DNA of 64,000 nt, taken from an uncultured Alphaproteobacteria bacterium. GTDB lineage: Bacteria; Pseudomonadota; Alphaproteobacteria; RF32; CAG-239. Made by a program: the position numbers and the translations under genes. A model generated the notes under the pieces. That model had not been told where the DNA came from. It ran no database searches and worked only from the letters and a program-made list of their open reading frames with translations. Location of the stretch: contig CAKQMH010000005.1 in NCBI GenBank assembly GCA_934254915.1, positions 1 to 64,000 on the forward strand, given 5' to 3'. Below are positions 8,126-15,881 of the stretch, in pieces. Within the stretch, counting starts at the first letter, position 1. The number at the start of each line of letters is the position of its first letter.

Positions 8126-9217
8126 ATGACTGTTTTGACAAGACCAATTTTAGAAATAAACCTTAATAATATTCTCGAAAACTATCACAGCCTGCAGAAA
8201 ATTGCCGTGCATTCGGTTTGTGCGGCCGTGATTAAAGACGATGCATACGGATTAGGCGCAAAGGTCATCGCTCCCCTGCTCTATAATAAAGCCGATTGCC
8301 GCAACTTTTTTTGCGCACATGCGGTTGAGGGAGCGGAAATTGCGCCGTTAGTACCGGAAGCAACTATTTTTGTTCTGCAAGGAATCGGCGAAGACAGTCT
8401 GGAGCAATTTCAACAACATCGGCAATTGATTCCGGTTATCAGCAGTCCTGAAATGTTAGAATTTTGGAAACGAAATCGCTTAAGCGGCCGCAAGCCGGTG
8501 ATTCACATTGAAACCGGTTTAAACCGTCTGGGCTTTCGTGAACACGAATTGGCAGCATTAAGCACCGAAGATTTAAATGAATTCGGCATGGTAATGTCAC
8601 ATCTGGCCTGCGGTGACGAAAAAGACCACTTTATGAATGCCCACCAGCTGGAAAATTTCAAGCGGCTGAAAGCAACTTATTTTCCAAAACTTCCGGCATC
8701 ATTATCTGCTTCCGACGGGGTATTTCTGGGGGCGGAATTTCAGCAGGATATGGTGCGTTTGGGCGCGGCAATGTACGGGATTAACACCGCTCCGTATCGA
8801 GCTAATCAGATGAAAAATGTTGTATATCTGAAAGCGCCGGTATTGCAGGTTGAACCATTGCCTAAAGGTGAATTTGTCGGCTATTCGGCAACCTATCGCG
8901 CCAACACGGAACGCAAAATCGCCATTGTTTCGGTCGGATACGGTGACGGCGTTCCGCGCTCGCTTTCTAATGTCGGAAAAATCTTTTTCAAAAACAACGG
9001 CAAACTTAATGAAGCGCATATTATCGGACGAATTTCAATGGATAATATTATTTGCGATGTTACCAATGTCGACAATTTGCAAGTCGGAGATATGGCTTAT
9101 CTGTTGGATGATTTTTACACCCTTGATGATATGGGGCGTGATGCCGGAACAATCTCTTACGAGATTTTATCCCGAATTGGCAAAAACCGCCGCTTTATCC
9201 GCAAGATATCGGAGTAA
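8126..9217 (+). CDS. alr: Alanine racemase
   Basis: PLP-dependent racemase making D-alanine for peptidoglycan. The N-terminal LEINLNNILENYHSL leads to AAVIKDDAYGLGA with the PLP lysine; the common KANAYGHG is here KDDAYGLG. HIETGLNRLGF, SDGVFLGAEFQQDMVRLGAAMYG and VGYGDGVPR carry the catalytic Tyr (C-terminal domain) and phosphate-binding residues; GRISMDNIICDVT is also typical. ATG 8126 is preferred over TTG 8114, because AGGA at 8110-8113 touches the TTG but lies 12 bases before the ATG. About 363 residues, normal for the family. Confidence 0.9.
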   Translation: MTVLTRPILEINLNNILENYHSLQKIAVHSVCAAVIKDDAYGLGAKVIAPLLYNKADCRNFFCAHAVEGAEIAPLVPEATIFVLQGIGEDSLEQFQQHRQLIPVISSPEMLEFWKRNRLSGRKPVIHIETGLNRLGFREHELAALSTEDLNEFGMVMSHLACGDEKDHFMNAHQLENFKRLKATYFPKLPASLSASDGVFLGAEFQQDMVRLGAAMYGINTAPYRANQMKNVVYLKAPVLQVEPLPKGEFVGYSATYRANTERKIAIVSVGYGDGVPRSLSNVGKIFFKNNGKLNEAHIIGRISMDNIICDVTNVDNLQVGDMAYLLDDFYTLDDMGRDAGTISYEILSRIGKNRRFIRKISE

Positions 9218-9304
9218 ACCGATTTAAGGGAAAGTAATAAGCAGTTATCTTTACTTCGCAGTATTAGTATAAAATTGTATTTTACTTTTCTTTACTATTA
9301 ATGT

Positions 9305-10084
9305 CTAATAATTGTAATGTCTGATATCACAACTGTGAATATCTTCAAACCAAATGTTATTATTTTTAAGGCAGTTTTCCTTTGTTATGGTACAAGGAAT
9401 ACCGTTTCCACAATCATTAAAAGTAAAACCGTCTTTACATATTCCCGTATCAATACAGCCGTCGGTATCATAAGGATCGAAATACAACGAAATTACATTA
9501 ATGCTCATACTTGCGACATAGATTCCGATGATAAGCCAGGCTGCATAGTAAAACAAACTACTGATAATTTTTACGCCAACTTTTTTATATTTGCCGGAAA
9601 ACAGATAAGATATTTTTTGCTGTTCTCGCATTTTCTTTAACCAAAAGACATAAACAAAAAACACATTAAAACACATCAAACGAAATATACTGCGAAACGA
9701 ATGATTATAAAAACATAAGCAGACGGTTAGTATAATCATTATCAGCAAAATTGATTTATCAAATTTTGACATTTTGTGCCACCAAACGAAACATTGAGCG
9801 TCCCGAAAGTTGATTTGATAATCAAAATAGCTTAAAAATACGCAAAATAAAGCAACACTCATAGCGAAATAAATAAGCCAAATGCCATTTAACCAAAACG
9901 AAAATGGTAACAACAAAATTGGCGGTAATATTCCTAATATTAACGATATTATATCAAAAAATTTTAACTGTGTTTTATTATATTTCAGCATTTGCATTTT
10001 TTGATGGAAATATCGGCAGATGCAAATATTAAGCAAACCAATCCCAATTATTACGGCAAAAGTTATATAAAGCCAACCAGTCAT
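9305..10084 (-). CDS. Membrane protein with six-cysteine C-terminal tail
   Basis: A 259-residue protein with about six hydrophobic segments and then a soluble tail of roughly 50 residues with six Cys. The tail pattern (GCIDTGICKDGFTFNDCG, then IPC, ENC and HSC) matches closely the tail of the protein encoded at 59330-60058 (NCIADGICKEGFVFDDCG). Even spacing of Cys and a position after the last membrane segment suggest a disulfide-bonded periplasmic module. Family not recognised. It opens the accessory island and is followed on the same strand side by other small membrane proteins. Function unknown. Confidence 0.7.
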   Translation of the reverse strand: MTGWLYITFAVIIGIGLLNICICRYFHQKMQMLKYNKTQLKFFDIISLILGILPPILLLPFSFWLNGIWLIYFAMSVALFCVFLSYFDYQINFRDAQCFVWWHKMSKFDKSILLIMIILTVCLCFYNHSFRSIFRLMCFNVFFVYVFWLKKMREQQKISYLFSGKYKKVGVKIISSLFYYAAWLIIGIYVASMSINVISLYFDPYDTDGCIDTGICKDGFTFNDCGNGIPCTITKENCLKNNNIWFEDIHSCDIRHYNY

Positions 10085-10166
10085 TTTATTTTCCTTGTGT
10101 TACCATACTCGTTTTAGTATAAATGTTTTCAAAAATAATACAACACAAATAGTTATCTTTTGTAGT

Positions 10167-10301
10167 ATGTCAGACGATCAATCGGATTATATTTTCATTG
10201 AAAATATTATTATGCCTTCAAAACGGGAACTTTCTTACATTTTTATATTTTGCAATATTTTGGTATTGACTTTTATGGCCTTAACGCTACCATTAAGATA
10301 A
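10167..10301 (+). CDS. Possible small membrane protein (44 residues)
   Basis: An open frame from ATG 10167 encodes a polar N-terminus and one hydrophobic segment (ELSYIFIFCNILVLTFMAL) ending in LPLR. There is no clear ribosome binding site, so this is only a candidate. It would precede the frameshifted exported protein gene at 10318 by 16 bases on the same strand, which makes a small two-gene unit possible. Confidence 0.3.
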   Translation: MSDDQSDYIFIENIIMPSKRELSYIFIFCNILVLTFMALTLPLR

Positions 10302-10317
10302 TAAATCGGAGATTAGT

Positions 10318-10775
10318 ATGAAAAAAATTGTTTATATTTTAGGGCTATTTTTAGCAATCAACACCCAAGTATGTGCTAAAGAAATTCAAAAAGATGATAT
10401 CTTGGCAAAAATCCAACAAGAAACAAAAAATTACAAAAAAAATGCTTTGACAAAGAAGCTTTTCCTAAAGGTATAGACAATTATAGTATGTACAATGATG
10501 ATATAAAGAATGGTGAGTCCAGATATCACCAATGTCTAAAGAAAATTATTATAAAGAAAATACACGAAATATCTTCACCGGAAGATGCCAAAAAAATGAT
10601 TGCCAACCTAGATAAAATTCAAGACGGAATTCTAAATTATTATTGGATTTTGTATAACCGACAAGATAATGGCGTGATTGGAAGAATGCAAAATGATGCT
10701 ATTCTAGGACGCCTTTTTGAAGACATCCTAGAAAACATTATTCATTACGAGACTTTATACAACAATAATATATGA
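10318..10775 (+). pseudogene. Exported protein gene interrupted by a frameshift in a poly-A run
   Basis: CGGAG precedes ATG 10318, which opens a clear signal peptide (MKKIVYILGLFLAINTQVCA) and about 30 more residues, then stops at 10474-10476. The downstream part, ending at 10775, is in the -1 frame and continues naturally as CFDKEAFPKGIDNYSMYNDD from 10443. The two frames meet at eight A residues at 10435-10442; nine A (or six) would restore one 153-residue product with a helical body. This could be a real inactivating mutation, a phase-variable tract, ribosomal slippage, or an assembly error. The family is not recognised. Confidence 0.7.
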
Positions 10776-10777
10776 TT

Positions 10778-10981
10778 TTAATTTAAAGCATCTATTTCAG
10801 CCCAAATATTCCGACATTTTTCCAGTGTATTTCCTTCTTCGACACAATTGTCTATAAATCTTTTTCCTTCATAGAAATAGATGACTTGGATAAAAACAAC
10901 CACAACAAGAGCCACCACAATGAGGTACAATGCACATTTACCCAATATATATAAAATTGATTTTAACATATTTTTCTTCAT
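10778..10981 (-). CDS. Small membrane protein
   Basis: About 67 residues from the ATG at 10981: a basic N-terminus (MKKNMLKSILYILGK), one long hydrophobic helix (ALYLIVVALVVVVFIQVIYF) and a short tail with two Cys (FIDNCVEEGNTLEKCRNIW). The tail is probably periplasmic and the Cys pair could form a disulfide. No strong ribosome binding site; an upstream start at 11026 is possible. It is convergent with the frameshifted gene, whose stop is 2 bases away. No family recognised. Confidence 0.5.
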   Translation of the reverse strand: MKKNMLKSILYILGKCALYLIVVALVVVVFIQVIYFYEGKRFIDNCVEEGNTLEKCRNIWAEIDALN

Positions 10982-11032
10982 TTTAGTATATTCCGCATAA
11001 TAGACATAGAAGATGTTAAATGACATTAAGCA

Positions 11033-11380
11033 TCAATCAATCCAGCCGACAAAAGCGGGAAGTAAAAACATCAGCTTTGCTAATGTAGGATGATTACGCA
11101 TATTGCTTGTACCGGTTAGGAAAAGAAGTGTGATGATAATTAAACTGTACTTACAGCTTACGATATATAATTGTTGGTTTTGGTAATTCCATGCACCTAA
11201 GGTTGCTTCACTCCCCCAAATCATCTCATCTGCCGCCGGTGGATTAATATATTCTGACAGAAACAACGCAAAAATCATAATATCAAAAGTTACATACCAC
11301 TTAAATTGCTTGAGAAGCTTAATGGTTTCAGCGACACATTGCTTAGCTGAATTTATTATTGACTTTTTTTCTTTAGGCAT
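11033..11380 (-). CDS. Small membrane protein
   Basis: 115 residues with two or three hydrophobic segments (about residues 28-45, 75-92 and 100-115) and a short loop containing PPAADEMIWGSEATLG. GAGGGAAAATA lies right before ATG 11380, a good ribosome binding site. It belongs to the run of minus-strand membrane proteins in the accessory region. Function and family unknown. Confidence 0.6.
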   Translation of the reverse strand: MPKEKKSIINSAKQCVAETIKLLKQFKWYVTFDIMIFALFLSEYINPPAADEMIWGSEATLGAWNYQNQQLYIVSCKYSLIIITLLFLTGTSNMRNHPTLAKLMFLLPAFVGWID

Positions 11381-11431
11381 TATTTTCCCTCAAAAGTTGC
11401 ATTTATAACAATAATATAACATCATATTGTG

Positions 11432-11460
11432 AAAGGCAAGAAAAAACTTCTTGCCTTTTT
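11432..11460 (-). terminator. Hairpin after the 11469-11822 gene
   Basis: AAAGGCAAGAA (11432-11442) pairs perfectly with TTCTTGCCTTT (11448-11458) around a five-base loop. It lies just past the stop codon of the minus-strand gene that ends at 11469. The longer T-run is on the plus strand (TTTTT to 11460), so the orientation is uncertain and it may work both ways. Confidence 0.6.
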
Positions 11461-11468
11461 GTTAATGA

Positions 11469-11822
11469 TTATTTCGTTATATTATCTTTGATATATTCTA
11501 TTTTTTCATCATTGATTTTGACATATCCCAATTCTTCAGCCACCTGACATTTTCCTTCGGCACAAGCTTCTAATGCTGATATTTTAGTCATTTCGGGTAA
11601 ATCAAATAACCAACCTAAACTTAAGCAACATAATAAAAATAATAATGATTTTCCGTACTTAAGGTTAGACATACTTATTGCTGATAAGCAAAGAATATTT
11701 AAGTAAAAAAAGTGTTCGATATTAATTAATTTTATGTCAAAATTATTATGCAACGCATATAAATAATGGGATACGCAAATCACAAGAGACAATAACCATA
11801 CCAGCCAAAACAATTTTTTCAT
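11469..11822 (-). CDS. Small membrane protein
   Basis: 117 residues with three hydrophobic segments (about 5-22, 38-52 and 60-73) and a soluble C-terminal tail with two Cys (EACAEGKCQVAEELGYVKIN). The tail layout, one Cys pair after the last membrane segment, recalls the neighbour at 10778. It starts 4 bases after the stop of the upstream gene at 11827, so they probably share a transcript. No recognised family. Confidence 0.6.
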   Translation of the reverse strand: MKKLFWLVWLLSLVICVSHYLYALHNNFDIKLINIEHFFYLNILCLSAISMSNLKYGKSLLFLLCCLSLGWLFDLPEMTKISALEACAEGKCQVAEELGYVKINDEKIEYIKDNITK

Positions 11823-11826
11823 ATTA

Positions 11827-12165
11827 TTATCCTATGTTGTAAATATTTTTTATTGATGGGATTTGGTATACAAAATAAGGGATTGCCACAAATGCAATCA
11901 ACCAAAAGATTATTTCCAGTTTTTCGAGCTTATGATATTTATTTTTTATTACAAACATAAACTGCATTACATACAATATCTTATATATTGCATTAGTGTT
12001 TTCTCTGGCTATATTCAAATCCGTATAATCAGCTATATCAATAGAAAAAAGATTAAAAGGTAAAAAAGCAATAAATCCTGTTATTACTCCAAATACCAAT
12101 AAAGAGTAAGCTATTTTATCTAATATTTTTAAGATATTGACAATGGAAATATAAGATTTTTGCAT
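11827..12165 (-). CDS. Small membrane protein
   Basis: I choose the ATG at 12165 because AAAGGTAAAA is directly upstream; the open frame extends to 12225 without a better site. The 112-residue product has three hydrophobic segments (SLLVFGVITGFIAFLPF, YVMQFMFVI, IIFWLIAFVAIPYFVY). It heads the minus-strand unit with the 11469 gene. Function unknown. Confidence 0.6.
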   Translation of the reverse strand: MQKSYISIVNILKILDKIAYSLLVFGVITGFIAFLPFNLFSIDIADYTDLNIARENTNAIYKILYVMQFMFVIKNKYHKLEKLEIIFWLIAFVAIPYFVYQIPSIKNIYNIG

Positions 12166-12261
12166 TTTTACCTTTGGTTGTATTTTACTATAAATAAATA
12201 GTAGTATAAAATAATCTTTTGTCAATCAATTAATCAATGTGCACCGGCGTAGCACTGGTAA

Positions 12262-12301
12262 AAATTAAAGGCTTTCACAAAATCGTGAAAGCCTTTAATT
12301 T
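12262..12301 (-). terminator. Perfect 17-bp-stem hairpin
   Basis: The 17 bases at 12262-12278 are the exact reverse complement of 12285-12301, with a six-base loop. Four to five T follow on the minus strand and TTTTA on the plus strand. It separates the small membrane protein cluster from the defence genes. No annotated gene ends into it, so it may be a leftover or terminate an unrecognised minus-strand RNA coming from 12300-12560. Confidence 0.6.
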
Positions 12302-12623
12302 TATTGGTTGTGTAACGGAATCAAGTCTGGGAAAAATATACTTTTTCGCCCGATTTTTTGATAATATCACGAAAAATCAACATATTAGCACAAATCTGAA
12401 GGGGCTGTATATTTTTCCGTAAAAACGCGATAACCTTTTGTTTGGGCGGGATATTATCAAATTTGGCTCTCTTGCCCCTGCGGTAGAGCCAGAAATCGAA
12501 CCTTTTTGAAACTCGGCAAAATTTCATCACCGCTGATTCAATTTTTTGAAGGAACCCACTCAAGTGATTATAATGGTTTAAAATTTCTTCTAACTGAGCG
12601 CTTTTCAGTGAAACAATGATTTA
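12302..12623. other. Unassigned intergenic stretch before the RloAB-like operon
   Basis: About 320 bases with no supported gene. A minus-strand open frame (12321-12563) has no ribosome binding site and no recognisable product. Inside lies a short inverted repeat, GGCTCT at about 12463 and AGAGCC at about 12485, around a GC-richer loop, unusual for the otherwise AT-rich surroundings. It could be a remnant of an older insertion or part of an RNA gene ending in the hairpin at 12262-12301. Confidence 0.3.
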
Positions 12624-12681
12624 TTATGTGATTTTTTCACATAATCTGTTGACTTTTTGGCAAAAATAGTATATATACTAT
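12624..12681 (+). promoter_or_regulatory. Palindrome-rich promoter of the RloAB-like operon
   Basis: TTGACT at 12649-12654, a 17-base spacer and TATATA at 12672-12677 form a good sigma-70 promoter. A perfect 16-base palindrome (ATAGTATATATACTAT, 12666-12681) covers the -10 element, and TTATGTGA (12624-12631) / TCACATAA (12637-12644) forms a second inverted repeat just upstream of the -35. A repressor site over the -10 and another site upstream are likely, so the operon is probably kept off. The regulator is not identified. Confidence 0.6.
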
Positions 12682-12709
12682 ATGAATCAGTGAAACGGAG
12701 ATACAAACG

Positions 12710-13996
12710 ATGTTATTAAATTTTTCTGTGTCAAATTTTGGTTCCTTTAATGAAAAAGTGACTTTTTCGTTATTTCCGGGAAAAATATCTAAACAGCATA
12801 AAAATCATGTACTCGAAAATAAACCGTTTAACGCATTGAAAGGGGCAGCAATTTATGGAGCGAATGCTTCAGGAAAATCTAATTTTGTACATGCCTTGCT
12901 AGCTTTATACACATGTGTTATGTCCGATAATACAAAATTTATCCTTGCCCACCAATTTAAATTGGCAAAAGATTTAGTTACTACTGAATTTGAAGTATAT
13001 TTTCAAATTAATGAATCGGCATACCGATATAATTTGATAACAAACGGAGTTGAAATACCTTTTGAGCAATTTTCCATTTTACAGAAGAATGGAAAAATAA
13101 AACCACTATTTACCAGAAAATTTTCTGAAATAGAATTAAACAGCCTACTAAATAAAAGTGAACATTGGTATAAAAACCGGACATTTCAATCGGCAACAAC
13201 ATTCTTATTCAAACTCCGCCAAGACGGGATAGAAGAAAATGCAGCTAAAATATCCGGATCGTCTCATATAATAAATGCTTTAAGATTTTTTGAGATGTTG
13301 GTTATAACATCTCCTAAAAGTTTGGTAAATCCGGTCGCCTTCGGAATGTTTTTCAATCAACAAGATTTTCAAAATTTTCTAAAGAGACTATTAAAAGTTG
13401 CAGATTTGGGGATTTCTGATATAAAGTGGGTTCCTCTTTCTAAAGATGAGACTGAAAAATATTATAAGATGGCTTTAGCTTCAGAACAAAATCAAAACTA
13501 CGGAACATTGTTTTCTATGTCATCAGAAGGAGATATGATTGCTATTAATGTAGGACCAGGAGAAAAAAAAGGAATAGCTTTAAGAACTATTCACAATGGG
13601 ATAAGTTTTAGAATTGAAGAAGAATCAGACGGAACAAAGAGACTTATAGATTTAGCTCTATCATTTTATTTACTCAGAGATTCCAATACTTGTTTAGTTA
13701 TTGATGAGCTTGATTGCCGGTTGCACCCGTTTTTGAGCAAATTTTTAATACAAGAGCATATGGAAAATAACAAAAATAAAGGGCAGCTTATTGTTACTTT
13801 GCATGATTTGAATTTAATGTCTAATGAAATTTGGCGCACCGATGAAATTTGGTTTACGGAAAAGCGTCAAGATGGATCATCTGATTTGTATTCACTGTAT
13901 CAATTTACTCCTCGTTTTGACAAAGATCTGCAAAAAGGATATATGCAAGGTAAATACGGGGCAATTCCTATGATCGGAGTCTTCAATAATGAGTAA
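12710..13996 (+). CDS. AAA ATPase, AbiLi/RloA-like (abortive infection)
   Basis: A 428-residue ATPase of the AAA_15/AAA_21 (SMC/OLD-like) type. The N-terminus MLLNFSVSNFGSFNEKVTFS is the standard opening of this family; Walker A is YGANASGKSN (about residue 50), a long insertion follows, then the signature region EEESDGTKRLIDLA and Walker B CLVIDELDCRLHP (about residue 330) and VTLHDLNLM. CGGAG precedes ATG 12710. It overlaps by 8 bases the next gene, an RloB/TOPRIM protein. This ATPase plus RloB pairing is the known AbiL-type anti-phage arrangement, often found beside type I restriction loci as here. Confidence 0.85.
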   Translation: MLLNFSVSNFGSFNEKVTFSLFPGKISKQHKNHVLENKPFNALKGAAIYGANASGKSNFVHALLALYTCVMSDNTKFILAHQFKLAKDLVTTEFEVYFQINESAYRYNLITNGVEIPFEQFSILQKNGKIKPLFTRKFSEIELNSLLNKSEHWYKNRTFQSATTFLFKLRQDGIEENAAKISGSSHIINALRFFEMLVITSPKSLVNPVAFGMFFNQQDFQNFLKRLLKVADLGISDIKWVPLSKDETEKYYKMALASEQNQNYGTLFSMSSEGDMIAINVGPGEKKGIALRTIHNGISFRIEEESDGTKRLIDLALSFYLLRDSNTCLVIDELDCRLHPFLSKFLIQEHMENNKNKGQLIVTLHDLNLMSNEIWRTDEIWFTEKRQDGSSDLYSLYQFTPRFDKDLQKGYMQGKYGAIPMIGVFNNE

Positions 13997-14567
13997 TTTC
14001 GGCAAACGTTTAGAATTTAAACTGATAATCCAACTTTTTTATGAAGGTAAAACAGAGTTGGATTATCTGCAAAAATTCATCCAACAGCAAAAGAAAACGC
14101 CTTTAATAAAATTGAACAAAATTTATACAAATCCTAATCCTGCTACCTTAGCGAAAGAAGCGGTAAGAAGATATAAGGATATAAAGATACCAAAAAGTGA
14201 AATATGGGTTATCTTTGATGACGACGGGAGAAATGCTGAAGTTAGAGAAGCTATTAATACAATTAAGCAAAGCGGTAAAAATATTTGTCTGGCATATATG
14301 AAGCCATGCATGGAACTTTGGCCGTTGCTTCATAATGGAATTGATAATGTAAATTCTCAAAGCGAGGCACAATCAAGATTAGAAAGCATTATGCCTTCTT
14401 ATAGGCATGAAGGAAAACCTTATTTTGATTTGTCAAAAATGCCAAATTATGAGCAAGCTGTCAGTAAAGCACATCGTTGGGAAGTCTCATTAGGTGGCGA
14501 ATCGGAATATAACGCCTCAAAATTTGCCGGAATATATAAACTGACTGACAGCATAAAAAACTGTTAA
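13989..14567 (+). CDS. RloB-like TOPRIM protein (AbiLii-type)
   Basis: 192 residues of the RloB family, the predicted nuclease partner of the preceding ATPase. The TOPRIM-like features are IIQLFYEGKTELDYLQKF (conserved Glu in EGKTE), IWVIFDDDGRN (acidic triad) and a C-terminal NASKFAGIYKL segment. The MKPCMELWPLLH stretch corresponds to the family's conserved CxExW-type segment. Start codon lies inside the end of the ATPase gene, indicating translational coupling. The pair probably acts as an abortive-infection module; the exact nucleic-acid target is unknown. Confidence 0.85.
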   Translation: MSNFGKRLEFKLIIQLFYEGKTELDYLQKFIQQQKKTPLIKLNKIYTNPNPATLAKEAVRRYKDIKIPKSEIWVIFDDDGRNAEVREAINTIKQSGKNICLAYMKPCMELWPLLHNGIDNVNSQSEAQSRLESIMPSYRHEGKPYFDLSKMPNYEQAVSKAHRWEVSLGGESEYNASKFAGIYKLTDSIKNC

Positions 14568-14625
14568 ACAATCAAGCAACCATTTATATGTATTAAAATT
14601 AGAGAAGATTTTGAATTTTCTTTGC

Positions 14626-15222
14626 TTAATTTCTATATTTGTTTTTCTTAATCAGCTTATTAAAAAGTTTAAGATTGGTTGCGTGATATAAAGGAGCAAG
14701 CTCAGCTATACTTGCCTTGTCCAACTTGGCAAATTCTTGTTCATCAATGCGCAAATCATTAAATAAGAGCGCTTGCAGCTCTGTCAGATTTTTTGCCGGC
14801 GGTAATGTGTAGAGCTTATCACATAGCGCCTTTTCCGGCGTGGCAATCTGATAAGAATACCCGTTTTCTTCATACAGCAATACGCCCAACGGATAAACCT
14901 CTGCCGGAATATCACGATAAGTGAAAGTGCCAAAATGATTTTGATACTGCTTGGTTTTGTTTTTATTAAATGTCGCGGAAGTGTATGTGTTATATACGGC
15001 CTCGGGAATAAGCGAATATACCGCCAAAGCGTAATCAAACGACAGATAAGATGGCCCGTAAATCACTCCCGCGAGATACTTACCGGATGTTTCCGCATCT
15101 GTTTCATAAAGTCCGCGGGCAACCGGTATCAGCCGACCGTTGTTCACTTCCCGCCTGATTTTGCCTTTAACATCCGTATAATCACTAAATTTTTGTGCCA
15201 AGTCATCAAATGTATATAGCAT
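14626..15222 (-). CDS. AbiEi-like antitoxin/transcriptional regulator, solitary
   Basis: GGAGGAAAT directly precedes ATG 15222, so the longer frame to 15291 is rejected. The 198-residue product starts with a winged-helix domain (MLYTFDDLAQKFSDYTDVKG, then REVNNGRLIPVARGLYET), followed by the family's SYLSFDYALAVYSLIPEAVY and TPEKALCDKLYTL segments. This is the AbiEi type IV antitoxin layout. No AbiEii nucleotidyltransferase is adjacent; the closest one is 8 kb away with its own, different antitoxin. It is convergent with the RloB-like gene. A large inverted repeat covers its ribosome binding site. Confidence 0.8.
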   Translation of the reverse strand: MLYTFDDLAQKFSDYTDVKGKIRREVNNGRLIPVARGLYETDAETSGKYLAGVIYGPSYLSFDYALAVYSLIPEAVYNTYTSATFNKNKTKQYQNHFGTFTYRDIPAEVYPLGVLLYEENGYSYQIATPEKALCDKLYTLPPAKNLTELQALLFNDLRIDEQEFAKLDKASIAELAPLYHATNLKLFNKLIKKNKYRN

Positions 15223-15267
15223 ATTTCCTCCACTTGGTTTTATTACACAAAACCTTTTGGAGGAAAT
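15223..15267 (-). promoter_or_regulatory. Inverted-repeat operator over the solitary AbiEi start
   Basis: Two 19-base arms, 15223-15241 and 15249-15267, separated by seven bases: 15 of 19 positions pair, the four mismatches lying together in the centre of the arms. The left arm includes the ribosome binding site of the AbiEi-like gene. AbiEi antitoxins are known to bind inverted repeats in their own promoter, so autoregulation is the likely role. In RNA the same element would fold into a hairpin that buries the ribosome binding site. Confidence 0.65.
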
Positions 15268-15308
15268 CAAGAAGTTTTTAACAGCAATCACACTAGCAGA
15301 AAATCAAC

Positions 15309-15761
15309 CTACTTAATATTGACGTTTCCGGCGCTATCTGTTCGGCGTTGGAATTTTACATTTTTATCGCCAATGCGGCCGGATGTGCGTGTCGTCCCGA
15401 CGCTGTCTGTTGTGCTGTTCATTTTAACAGTTTCATCACCGATTGCGCCTGTCGTCCGTTTATGCCTCAAACTATTGGCGCTGGTTTTCAATTTAACCTT
15501 ATCCTCACCAATTTGCCCACTGATATGCTCATTACCAAGACTATCCGTGCGGCCGCGCAAATTTATTTTATTATCGCCGATTGCTCCAGTAGTGTGTGTC
15601 CGCCCTAAGCTATCCGTTCGAGTGGTTGTACTAACGCGGTTGCCATTACTGTCCGTTCCGAAGCATCGTTCTACCCCAAGGCTGTTCGTATGGCAACGCA
15701 CGCCAGCCGCAACGGCTGTCGCCCATATAGTGAAAATTAGCGCTAATAAAATTTTATTCAT
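15309..15761 (-). CDS. Exported protein with 23-residue tandem repeats
   Basis: 150 residues with signal peptide (MNKILLALIFTIWATAVAAG). After a short segment with two Cys (VRCHTNSLGVERCFG) come four tandem 23-residue units, each of the form [RST]-x-[DN]-S-x-[GR]-x4-[TS]-G-x-I-G-[DE]-x2-[VI]-[KN]-x3, and a fifth partial one ending the protein. The repeat is rich in Thr, Gly and charged residues and probably forms beta-strands, as in repeat surface proteins. Family not recognised. It lies upstream of the AbiEi-like gene on the same strand, 86 bases apart. Confidence 0.7.
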   Translation of the reverse strand: MNKILLALIFTIWATAVAAGVRCHTNSLGVERCFGTDSNGNRVSTTTRTDSLGRTHTTGAIGDNKINLRGRTDSLGNEHISGQIGEDKVKLKTSANSLRHKRTTGAIGDETVKMNSTTDSVGTTRTSGRIGDKNVKFQRRTDSAGNVNIK

Positions 15762-15881
15762 TATTTTACTCCATCAGTTTTGGTATCATAACCTGATTAT
15801 TTTATTTGCACAAGATGTGTTCTTGACGAGCACATCCGGAAATTGTATAATAAAAACAATATAAAGTCTTGTGAGATTTAA

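Noticed and set aside
12321..12563. An 80-residue minus-strand open frame, with an ATCGAACC stretch at about 12493 recalling a tRNA T-loop
   Set aside because: No acceptor or anticodon stem can be folded around it, and the frame lacks a start signal; neither tRNA nor CDS is supported.
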